This document shows, in pieces, positions 51,942 to 59,678 of a stretch of 64,000 bases of DNA (positions are counted from its first letter, which is position 1; each line of letters starts with the position of its first letter). A model generated the notes under the pieces. The model worked only from the letters and a program-made list of their open reading frames with translations. It was not told the origin of the DNA and did no database searches. The position numbers and the translations under genes were made by a program. Origin of the DNA: Brasilonema sennae CENA114 (GTDB lineage Bacteria; Cyanobacteriota; Cyanobacteriia; Cyanobacteriales; Nostocaceae); assembly GCF_006968745.1 (NCBI RefSeq), contig NZ_CP030118.1, positions 2,988,654 to 3,052,653 on the forward strand, given 5' to 3'.

Positions 51942-53348
51942 TCATAAATCTGTTATTAGCCTCGCTTTTCTCAGCAAGAATTGCAGGGCTGTTTCTTCTT
52001 TGGAAATAATATCAGCTTTGGCATCCATTCCTGCTTGGATAGAGCATTGATGCTGATGTTGACCAAATTTTCGCGCCTGGGGTTTAACTGTAGCTTCAAA
52101 ATAGCCAACAGCAGGCGTTGTTCCAGTTGTGCTACCTGTATTGTTAGCTTGAGGTGTCATTGCGTCTGGAGAAATGGCGCTGACAACACCATTGAGAGTA
52201 CCATAATCAGGGTAGGGACAAGCATCAACTCGCAGTTGTACTTTTTGACCAACTTCGACTTTTTTAATATCAGCAGCAGAGACCATTGTTTTGATGACCA
52301 GTGGAGCATTCTGAGGAACAATTTCAGCAATAGCTTCGCCCGGTCGTACTACCTGACCAGGGTTTCGTAAGTTTAGCTTGAGAATTGTTCCGTCACTTGT
52401 TGCACGAACAATGCTACTTTTTAATTGAGTATCAAGTTGTTGAATTTCTTTTTGAGATTGGTTGAGTTGACTTTGCACTTCAACTTGTCGCTGCTTTAAA
52501 GCTTCTCTTTCTCTTCTCAAAGTGGCAATAGTTGATTCACCTTTGGCAGTTTCTTGGGCAATACGTTCAGAGGCAATCTTAATCATTGCTGTACTGGGAT
52601 TGAGTGCAGCTTCGGCTGATTTTACCCTAGCTTTAGCAATGTCAACAGCTTTTTGTTCACCCTCTAATATTGCTTTTACCTGCTCAACAGCGAGTTTTTT
52701 CTGTTCAAATTCACGCCGAGCGATCGCTCCGATTTCTGAAAGCTGTTTGTATCGATCGCGATCTACTTTAGCAAACTCTAAATCAGCATGAGCTTTGTGC
52801 ACATCCGTCTGTGCTTTTTCAAAACTTGCTTGTGCTACTAGCAATTCGTTTGTTGTTGTAATTTGACGCTCTTGATACTCCCGTTGATTGCGTTCCAAAT
52901 CTGCTTTAGCAGAAGCAACTGTTCTGTCTATAACTCTCTTTTCAGCGAGAATCTGAACTTCTAAACTCTTGATTTGGGCATACATTTGAATGAGTTGTAA
53001 CCTACCTTGTTCGAGATTACCTTGCAACTGGCTCTTTTTGATGAGTAGTTGCTCATCATCAAGGCGGGCGATCGCATCTCCCTGCTTAACAAGCTGATTT
53101 TCTTTGACAAAGATACTTTTAACAGTACCTTCCATTTCCGGCTGCACCAGTCGGGTGTCTCCCACAGGACGCACAGTTGCTGGAGCTTTCACCGTAACAT
53201 TGTATTTCACCCATGAAGATACGCCAATTGCAGTACCAACAGTCCCAACAAGAAACATTCCAGCCATTGATGTCCACGGACTAATAGGGGGAAGAAACTC
53301 GTCAGTTTGAATACTAGGGAGGAGTTTTTGATTGTGACCGTAGAGCAT
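51942..53348 (-). CDS. HlyD-family membrane fusion protein for peptide export
   Basis: A 468-aa periplasmic adaptor: one N-terminal TM (about 30-48, WTSMAGMFLVGTVGTAIGVS), a biotinyl-lipoyl half (VQPEMEGTVKSIFVKENQLVKQGDAIARLDDEQL), a long alpha-helical hairpin coiled coil (about 120-320), the second lipoyl half (SDGTILKLNLRNPGQVVRPGEAIAEIVP) and a beta-barrel (VEVGQKVQLRVDACPYPDYGTLNGVVS). It joins the ABC exporter to an outer-membrane channel such as TolC, not present here. Located downstream of the exporter on the same strand, about 690 bp of repeats apart. Confidence 0.9.
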   Translation of the reverse strand: MLYGHNQKLLPSIQTDEFLPPISPWTSMAGMFLVGTVGTAIGVSSWVKYNVTVKAPATVRPVGDTRLVQPEMEGTVKSIFVKENQLVKQGDAIARLDDEQLLIKKSQLQGNLEQGRLQLIQMYAQIKSLEVQILAEKRVIDRTVASAKADLERNQREYQERQITTTNELLVAQASFEKAQTDVHKAHADLEFAKVDRDRYKQLSEIGAIARREFEQKKLAVEQVKAILEGEQKAVDIAKARVKSAEAALNPSTAMIKIASERIAQETAKGESTIATLRREREALKQRQVEVQSQLNQSQKEIQQLDTQLKSSIVRATSDGTILKLNLRNPGQVVRPGEAIAEIVPQNAPLVIKTMVSAADIKKVEVGQKVQLRVDACPYPDYGTLNGVVSAISPDAMTPQANNTGSTTGTTPAVGYFEATVKPQARKFGQHQHQCSIQAGMDAKADIISKEETALQFLLRKARLITDL

Positions 53349-54035
53349 ATATTATCACCAGTTATCAGTTATCAGTGAGCCAGCGCGAATGACGGCTTTC
53401 CCGACCTAGGCGACTGCGTAAGCGCAAGCGCACGCGGCTTGGGCGTAAGCGCAAGCGCACGCTAAGAGCGAACGCGTAAGCGTGTCCCTTTGGGACTTAC
53501 AAAGTAGCGTCTGTGCAGGAGATACCCGAAGGGTTATCAGTTATCAGTCCTCAGTTATCAGTTAGGAGTTTTCACTGTTCACTGTTCACTGTTCACTGAT
53601 TTCAAGAGTGGTTAGCACAACAACTAAGAATCCCTATTCTCAGATCTTGCACCATACTTTTCGTCCGCCAAGAAATTTATTTCTTCGCTTAAAGTCCAAG
53701 TCCGTTAAAACGGGCTGGATAAGTTTTTCAGGAGGCACTGCGTTGGGAAGGACAGTGCCGTGGGCGGGTTTCCCGACAGTCGCGCACCTGTCCGTTGAGC
53801 CAGTACTTGATGAGGGTTTCCCGACAGAGGTATCTGGTGAGAGAGACAGCGCTGGACTCACCGTAAGGCGTGGCCGTTCCCACTAGGGCGTCCGGGTTTC
53901 CCGACTTGTTCGCATGATTGCGTCTCCCCTTGGGAGAAGCATGTGCCGTTCCGTTTTAACGGACTTGCGTTATTAGCCTTGAACTTTAGTTCAAGGCGTA
54001 TCAGCCGGAGGTGCAAGATCTGAGTATTCCGCATT
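53349..54035. other. Repeat-rich spacer between exporter and adaptor genes
   Basis: Contains TTATCAG and TTCACTG heptamers (53352-53376, 53536-53599), two copies of GCGTAAGCGCAAGCGCACGC (53415-53464), and a MITE-like element (53639-54025). No gene; the open frames seen in it are repeat artefacts. The exporter and adaptor were presumably adjacent before this DNA arrived. Confidence 0.65.
53639..54025. repeat. MITE-like element ending TCAGATCTTGCACC, copy 1
   Basis: Perfect terminal inverted repeats TCAGATCTTGCACC and GGTGCAAGATCTGA. The inside pairs as well (CCGTTAAAACGG region with CCGTTTTAACGG, and CTTGAACTTTAGTTCAAGG near the end). Compared with copy 2 (58072-58351) it carries about 200 bp of extra material rich in GGGTTTCCCGAC and GCAGCGCTGGACTCACCG blocks. 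Confidence 0.7.
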
Positions 54036-56186
54036 TCAAGGAATTAAAAAATCCATATGATCCCCTGATTTTGAATGTAACTCCTCCAAAGAACCTTGAA
54101 GTTTCAACTTACCCTGATCCAACAGGACAATCCAATCAGCGCGATTAACTATCTTAGGACGGTGGGTAATCAAAATTGTCGTTTTACCGCGACGGTGCTC
54201 AAACAATCTATCTAGCACCTGTGCTTCACTCACTGGGTCGAGTCCAGAAGTAGATTCATCTAAAATCAGGATTGGTGGATCTGTGACAATGGCTCGTGCG
54301 ATCGCCAATCGTTGACGTTGTCCACCTGAAATATTTGCGCCAAATTCCCCTAAAATAGTTTGATATTTGTCAGGAAGTCTACTAATAAAATCATCAGCAT
54401 GAGCAATTTCACAAGCTCTGACAATCTGCTCAAAAGTAACGTAGGGCGTTCCTAGGCGAAAGTTTTCTACAATAGAACGGCTCCAAAAGTGAGCATCTTG
54501 GGGAACAAGAATCACCTGCTGACGTAGACAATCAAGAGAAAGATCATTCAGGTTATAAATTCCAATGCGGATATTGCCAGATTCCAGTGGATATAAACCA
54601 GCAATCACTTTAGCTAAAGAACTTTTACCACAACCAGACTTACCGATGAGGGCGATAACTTTACCACCGGGAATTGTTAGTGAAAAGTCCTGTAGCAAGT
54701 CAAGCCGACCAGCATAGTGAAAGTTCACATCTGTACAAACAATGTCAGCATCTCCAGGAAGATTAGCGAAAGGTCTTTTCCCATCGCCTTTATTTTCTGG
54801 AGTGGTGTCTATAACTTCGGTTAAGCGTTGAGTTGCCGTTTTCGCACGAGTAAATTCATCGACAAAACTAATCAAACTACCAATAAACCCGAGAAAATTA
54901 CCATTCATCGAGTTAAAGGCAAAGAGTTGTCCAATACTCAAGTTTTCCGCTGGGTTAATTACTAAATTTCCACCGCACCAGAGCAAGACAACACTGCCAA
55001 TAGCAGAAACTAAGCTAGAAAAGGTATGATTGATAATGCTTATCTGAATTGTGCGTAATGTCAAGCTAGCAAGACGACCAAATCTACTTTGGAACTCATC
55101 CCAAAATTGCGGTGTTGCTGTCGTCGTTTTGAGGGTCAGTGCGCCTTTAAAAGTTTCTACTAAAACGCCTTGTGTTTCTGCTTCTGTGACTAAAAGTTCA
55201 CGAGTTTTTTGCTGCAAAGTCGGCTGGAATATGATTGTAGAGATTGACATGACTACAGCAAACAACACAGCCACCAATGTCAGTTTCCAGCTATAAAAAA
55301 GCATGAAAGCAAAAGAAACCAGCGCAATAAAAAATTGGCTGGGTAAACCAACAACGATTTGAGCAACTAACTGATTAATCTGGTCAATATCCCGCAGACG
55401 GCTAACGATTTCTCCACTGCGACGAGATTCATAATAAGAAAGAGGTAAGTGCAGAATAGATCTTCCAAATTCCAGAACTAACCCTAATTGCAAACGTTGG
55501 GCAAAGTGAGCGATTAAATGAGACTGGACATAAGAAAGGCTGCTGGAAATAAAATGCATCACAACCACACAAATTGCTACAGTTGTGAGCAGCTTGGTGT
55601 CACCGCGAACCAGTACATCATCAGTAAGAATTTGCAGCAGAAAAGGCGAAGCTAAAGAGAGTAGTCCCAAGATGAGGTTTAAGGGGAACGCTTGCGCCAG
55701 AATTGAGCGAAAAGTCCAAACGCGCTTAAAAAAACGCCAAAACCCACCAACTTGATCATTTTCTTGAGCAAAAAAGCGTATTGGATCTGGTTCCAATAAC
55801 AGCATCAACCAATCTGTCCAATTCTCTGCTAAATCTTGTTTAGAGAGATAACGGATACCTACAGCAGGATCAGCGACAACACATTTTCTGCCTTTCTTAC
55901 CATATAGTACAACCCAATGATTTCCCTTCCAGTGAATAATTGCTGGAAGGGGTGCTTCTTTTATCCGATCTAACAATTCTGGAGAAGTTTTGACTGGACG
56001 AGCATTAAACCCAAGTGTTTCTGCACCTCGCCTCAGCCCCAATAAAGTTGTACCTAATTGTCCAGTACCTACGGCTTCACGGATATGATTTACAGTAAAA
56101 GTACGTCCATAATGTTTGGCTATTGAAGCTAAACAAGCTGCACCGCAGTCTTCCTCACTATGCTGTCGAATAAACTGGTATTTCAT
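54036..56186 (-). CDS. Peptidase-containing (C39) ABC exporter
   Basis: 716 aa from ATG 56186. An N-terminal C39 cysteine protease (HSEEDCGAACLASIAKHYG, catalytic Cys at 14; catalytic His in GNHWVVLYG; Asp in VADPA) cuts double-glycine leaders. A six-helix exporter membrane domain follows (about 165-440), then an ATPase with Walker A GKSGCGKSS, signature SGGQRQRLAIARA and Walker B ILILDEST. It cleaves and exports the precursor peptides encoded just upstream (56428-57540). GGGTGA lies about 7 bases before the start. Works with the HlyD adaptor at 51942-53348. Confidence 0.94.
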   Translation of the reverse strand: MKYQFIRQHSEEDCGAACLASIAKHYGRTFTVNHIREAVGTGQLGTTLLGLRRGAETLGFNARPVKTSPELLDRIKEAPLPAIIHWKGNHWVVLYGKKGRKCVVADPAVGIRYLSKQDLAENWTDWLMLLLEPDPIRFFAQENDQVGGFWRFFKRVWTFRSILAQAFPLNLILGLLSLASPFLLQILTDDVLVRGDTKLLTTVAICVVVMHFISSSLSYVQSHLIAHFAQRLQLGLVLEFGRSILHLPLSYYESRRSGEIVSRLRDIDQINQLVAQIVVGLPSQFFIALVSFAFMLFYSWKLTLVAVLFAVVMSISTIIFQPTLQQKTRELLVTEAETQGVLVETFKGALTLKTTTATPQFWDEFQSRFGRLASLTLRTIQISIINHTFSSLVSAIGSVVLLWCGGNLVINPAENLSIGQLFAFNSMNGNFLGFIGSLISFVDEFTRAKTATQRLTEVIDTTPENKGDGKRPFANLPGDADIVCTDVNFHYAGRLDLLQDFSLTIPGGKVIALIGKSGCGKSSLAKVIAGLYPLESGNIRIGIYNLNDLSLDCLRQQVILVPQDAHFWSRSIVENFRLGTPYVTFEQIVRACEIAHADDFISRLPDKYQTILGEFGANISGGQRQRLAIARAIVTDPPILILDESTSGLDPVSEAQVLDRLFEHRRGKTTILITHRPKIVNRADWIVLLDQGKLKLQGSLEELHSKSGDHMDFLIP

Positions 56187-56427
56187 CGGCAAATCACCCA
56201 AAAGAATAAAACCTAGAGGTGTGGTTCATCTTTTGATCTCAGTTAATGCGTGTATATATTACAGTTTTTAAACTAAAGAAAAAACACAGAATCCAGCAGT
56301 CAGTAGTCAGAATCAGAAACTCATTACAAAAGTCGAATGACTCTCGCTGACGCTGTCAAATTCCCTAATTTTCTAGAGATGCATTCTGTGTTTTGCGCTC
56401 TTGTTAACTACCTGGCTGATACTATCA

Positions 56428-56757
56428 TCAAGAGTGCAAAAGAGTGTAAAGCAAGAAAGATAAGAAATTATTACCACTCAAACCTCTTGATCTACGGCTG
56501 CGTCCACTACCCATAAACAAAGAACCAATTGCGAGAGTAGTTTGTGAATACATATATCCACTTTGATCTGAGAGGGAAGCGCCACTCTGCAAAGCATTAA
56601 AGCCGCTATTTGCAAAACTTCTTACGTTTGTCCTTTGAAAGAAAAAATCGCGTAACTCAAATGATGAACGTGAACGTCCACCTGATACAACCTCCTGTTC
56701 TTGCTCAGACAACTCTGTTAGCAATTCACAATTCTTAGATGTGATATCGTTAGACAT
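56428..56757 (-). CDS. Double-glycine leader precursor peptide, 109 aa
   Basis: A leader of about 27 residues ending ELSEQEQEVVSGG, the C39 cleavage signature, then a basic, serine/arginine-rich core (RSRSSFELRDFFFQRTNVRS ... GSGRSRRSRGLSGNN) of about 80 residues with a hydrophobic end (FLSFLLYTLLH). It has no cysteines in the core, so no lanthionine or disulfide chemistry is expected. The core is unlike those of the two neighbours. It sits 241 bp upstream of the C39 exporter. An AAGG-type site lies before the ATG. Confidence 0.7.
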   Translation of the reverse strand: MSNDITSKNCELLTELSEQEQEVVSGGRSRSSFELRDFFFQRTNVRSFANSGFNALQSGASLSDQSGYMYSQTTLAIGSLFMGSGRSRRSRGLSGNNFLSFLLYTLLHS

Positions 56758-56862
56758 ACTCTTACCTTTCTGATTTGGCAGTCCGTGTACTTTACAATAG
56801 TATAAGGATTAGACAAATCTTTTCGTTCTACAAAACCGACCTGGTAGTAATAATAAAGAGTG

Positions 56863-56890
56863 GTAGAGAGGTGAGAAATTGCCTCTCTAC
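56863..56890 (-). terminator. Hairpin between precursor genes
   Basis: GTAGAGAGG and CCTCTCTAC form a perfect 9-bp stem with a 10-base loop between the second small precursor (stop 56986) and the 109-aa precursor. Downstream on the minus strand the sequence is CACTCTTTATTATT, only weakly T-rich, so it may be an attenuator or mRNA-processing hairpin. Confidence 0.5.
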
Positions 56891-56985
56891 TATTGCTCTC
56901 AATCTAGCTGATAGCTAATAGTAGCTAACTCATCTAGACAAAGCTACCCAATTCTTCGCTTAAGAAAGAAATTCAGTCTACCGAA

Positions 56986-57207
56986 TTAGATCGTTACTTT
57001 CAGCTCACTTATACCAAGGCTAGCAAGTTGTTGGAAGGCTGTCTGAGACGCTGTTGCAGCACCACCAGGACCTGCAGCAGTTCCTACTTGTCTAATTGCA
57101 GCTAAGGCATTAAATTGGCTGAGATCTTTAGTCAAGGCATCCAGACTTTGACCACCAGCGACAACTTCTTGCTCTTCAGCGGACAAATTGATGAATAGTT
57201 GAGACAT
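56986..57207 (-). CDS. CTB-family bacteriocin-like precursor, copy 2
   Basis: A 73-aa peptide. The leader MSQLFINLSAEEQEVVAGG ends in the double glycine; the core begins QSLDALTKDLSQFNALAAI and is Ala/Gly-rich (TAAGPGGAATASQTAFQQL) with end LGISELKVTI. It belongs to the small cyanobacterial precursors annotated as CTB-family bacteriocins. No cysteines. It is a near-copy of the gene at 57319-57540: cores differ by only a few residues. Confidence 0.82.
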   Translation of the reverse strand: MSQLFINLSAEEQEVVAGGQSLDALTKDLSQFNALAAIRQVGTAAGPGGAATASQTAFQQLASLGISELKVTI

Positions 57208-57318
57208 TGTTGGAAACCTCTTAATTGCTTTTGTATTGTTGATGAACTTCTGTGTTGTCGTTGATTATTGCCTCTTTTGGGCTACTCAACTTCTCGCTTA
57301 ACGAATCAATCTATTGAA

Positions 57319-57540
57319 TTAGATCTTTACTGTAAGCTCACTTATACCAAGGCTAGCAAGTTGTTGGAAGGCTGTCTGAGACGCTGTTGCAGCGCCACCA
57401 GGACCTGCAGCAGTTCCTACTTGTCTAATTGCAGCCAAGGCATTAAATTGGCTGAGGTCTTTAGTTAAGGCATCCAGACCTTGACCACCAGCTACGATTT
57501 CTTGTTGCTCTGCGGATAAATCGGTAAATAGTTGAGACAT
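57319..57540 (-). CDS. CTB-family bacteriocin-like precursor, copy 1
   Basis: A 73-aa peptide from ATG 57540 (MSQLFTDLSAEQQEIVAGG leader). A longer frame to 57642 is unlikely. Core and end (LGISELTVKI) match copy 2 nearly residue for residue, and the DNA of the core part is almost identical, so the pair arose by a tandem duplication of about 330 bp. GAGG lies about 8 bases before the start. It is the first gene of the peptide-export locus. The product may be an antimicrobial or signalling peptide; activity is inferred from the exporter context. Confidence 0.82.
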   Translation of the reverse strand: MSQLFTDLSAEQQEIVAGGQGLDALTKDLSQFNALAAIRQVGTAAGPGGAATASQTAFQQLASLGISELTVKI

Positions 57541-58071
57541 GGTTGAAAACCTCTTAAGTTTATGTTGACTTGTCGCTCGTCGTTGATTGCCTCTTTTTGG
57601 CTGTTCAACTCCTCGCTTGATTAATACGATATATGCAAGCAACTAACTGAGTCATTCCCTTTTTATGCAAACTTAAGTACCAAATTTGGAAAGAGGAATT
57701 ACACAATTCTGAAGCGCGGCATTTCCGAAAAATACATAAGAATGTGTGATTTTAGCTAACACAAGTAACCACAAAAGGTTGATAAAGATATTGTAAATGA
57801 TTAAGCTCAAAATAAACTTTTAAAATTACTGCTACTTTGATAAAGATATTGTAAATTATTAAGCAACAAAACAATACTAAGTTGCGTTGAGATGACACAC
57901 AAACCCTCACCGCAACCCCTACCTTAAGCTGTGCATACAGGGATTTCGGGCTTCTGTGACAAATCAGCGCACTTGGGATAGATTCGGCACTTATGCAAAC
58001 AAATGAAAGAAATCAAGTTTTTGGCTTGTGTTAAATTCCTCAGCGACACCTCAACGTTTGTAAGGATAGCT

Positions 58072-58351
58072 CAAATCTTGCGCCATACTTATAGCAGTCG
58101 CCAACTCTATTAGGACATATAACAGGGAACAGGGTTGAAAATTTAGTGATGTCCGTATTTTATTATTAGTTCATGTCCTAATCTACCTGGCAACGGCTAT
58201 ATCGTCTGCCAAGAAATAAATTTCTTGGCTCAAAGTTCAAGTGAGTTAAAACTGACTGGGTAAGTCTTTTAGTCCGTTTTAACTCACTTGAATTATTAGC
58301 CTTGAACTTGAGTTCAAGGGGTACTATGGGTAAGGTGCAAGATCCGAGATA
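58072..58351. repeat. MITE-like element ending in CTTGCGCC/GGTGCAAGATC, copy 2
   Basis: Same family as 53639-54025: ends CTCAAATCTTGCGCC and GGTGCAAGATCCGAG, inner blocks GCCAAGAAATAAATTTCTTGG, GTTTTAACTCACTTGAATTATTAGCC and TTGAACTTGAGTTCAAGG. It is interrupted at CATACTT by the 58090-58201 element. Confidence 0.7.
58090..58201. repeat. MITE-like element, copy C, inserted in another MITE
   Basis: Ends TATAGCAGTCGCCA and TGGCAACGGCTATA are inverted with two differences. The right part matches copies A (17676-17766) and B (50889-51003). The host element reads CATACTT on the left and CGTCTGCCAAG on the right, as CATACTTTTCGTCCGCCAAG does uninterrupted in the other copy, so insertion was at a TA/TT site. 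Confidence 0.7.
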
Positions 58352-58685
58352 GGGCGGGTGGGGTTATCTGTCGCAAACATTTTTTGAATGGATATTAGTT
58401 ACCTTTGGTGAAAGCCTTGCTATATAGGGATTATAGAATGTGTATCCTAAGCCCGCCCCATCAGTATCGATAAGCCCTTGGCTGATCGCATGTGGTATCG
58501 CGCAAAGCAACAGACGCTGCTAGGCGTATCGCCACCCACTACGAATAAAAGAAACACTCTTTCCCTGTTCCCTGTTCCCTGTGCATCTTCACAGTTAACC
58601 AGTGATAGTTTGATTATGGGAAACATGTCAGATTTTTTCAGAAAAACTTATTCTATAAATAAGCAAAAACCTTTATAGTAGAGCA

Positions 58686-59558
58686 ATGAGTAACTTCCAC
58701 CGTGGGCAATCACGTCGTGATACCTCAAAAGATATAAAGAAAGCGTCCTTTCTTAAGACACTGCAAGAACTTGGCGGAACTTTAGGTGAAGTCAGTTCTC
58801 AAATCAGTGAGGATATGGTTAGCGAGGTAACAAAGTTAAAGCGAGACATTGTCCAATCAGTTAAGTCAGCTACAGATTTTGGACAAGACGTGGTGCAATC
58901 TGCGATTGAACGAGGGAAAACAGCACAACAGGAAACACGTCAGTTTTTTGGAAACAAGCTGGAACAGAATCAAGAATCTCTCAGGAAGAAACTAGACGAG
59001 AACCAAACAGCAAAGGAAGCTGCTGCAAGGGCACATATCGAACTGATTGATCTAGATGCAGTTGAGAAATTTGTCACTCTTGTTTTAACAAAATTTCCCA
59101 ACGCAACGCCTGAACAAATGACTCAGCGTCTGCTTCGCCGACAGCTTTTCCGTGTGAGCAGAACTTCTGTAGTCATGAGTGTTGTTCCGTCCAAAATGGC
59201 AGAGTCTGTCGGGGTTGATCATGTTGAAATTGCTCTGATCCAAGCTGAAATTATTTTTCAGATCGCAGTCGCTTACGGTTTTGAACTACAAATTCCAGAG
59301 TGTAAAAATGAAGCGTTTGCAATTCTTGATCGCGTACTGAGAGCCAATAGATTAGCCACAATCGGTTTAAGTGCAACACAAATCATTCCAGTTGCAGGAG
59401 GATTTATTAATACAGGAACTGATACTTATTTAGTTTATCAAATTGGAAATACGGCTCAGCAGTTCTATAAATCTTTAACTGAAGAAGAGGTTCCAGGCGA
59501 AACTTTAGAGGTTTTTATAGAAGAGACACAAAGGCGCTACAACCAACGTTTATGGTAG
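58686..59558 (+). CDS. Helical protein of unknown function, 290 aa
   Basis: Residues 1-125 are charged and predicted coiled coil (FLKTLQELGGTLGEVSSQISEDM ... RKKLDENQTAKEAAARAH). The rest is an alpha-helical domain (about 130-290) with hydrophobic patches such as ATIGLSATQIIPVAGGFINTGTDTYLVYQIGNTAQQFY, weakly reminiscent of EcsC or DUF697-type membrane-associated domains. No signal peptide. Promoter unknown; GAGC/AG-type site only. A good terminator follows, so it is a single-gene unit. Function unknown; the amphipathic C-terminal domain could bind membranes. Confidence 0.65.
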   Translation: MSNFHRGQSRRDTSKDIKKASFLKTLQELGGTLGEVSSQISEDMVSEVTKLKRDIVQSVKSATDFGQDVVQSAIERGKTAQQETRQFFGNKLEQNQESLRKKLDENQTAKEAAARAHIELIDLDAVEKFVTLVLTKFPNATPEQMTQRLLRRQLFRVSRTSVVMSVVPSKMAESVGVDHVEIALIQAEIIFQIAVAYGFELQIPECKNEAFAILDRVLRANRLATIGLSATQIIPVAGGFINTGTDTYLVYQIGNTAQQFYKSLTEEEVPGETLEVFIEETQRRYNQRLW

Positions 59559-59593
59559 GAGGAAATTAATTGGATTGTAACGAATTGTATAAG

Positions 59594-59622
59594 ATATCCG
59601 ACTTCTTTAAAAAGTCGGATAT
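59594..59622 (+). terminator. Rho-independent terminator
   Basis: ATATCCGACTT and AAGTCGGATAT form a perfect 11-bp stem with a 7-base loop, followed by TTGGCTTAACTT. It ends the 290-aa gene and may act on both strands, since a convergent gene ends at 59679. Confidence 0.8.
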
Positions 59623-59678
59623 TTGGCTTAACTTGACACAAATAACTCTAAGCTTACCCCACAAGATTTATCTTGCAC

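Larger units (their letters stand above)
57541..58685. other. Spacer with nested MITE-like elements
   Basis: First 500 bp AT-rich, expected to hold the promoter of the precursor genes, with GATAAAGATATTGTAAAT occurring twice (57781, 57840). Then a MITE-like element (58072-58351) containing a second one (58090-58201). The rest has only short frames that I do not regard as genes. Confidence 0.55.

Noticed and set aside
53608..53886. Plus-strand 92-codon frame in the exporter-adaptor spacer
   Set aside because: Entirely inside a MITE-like element.
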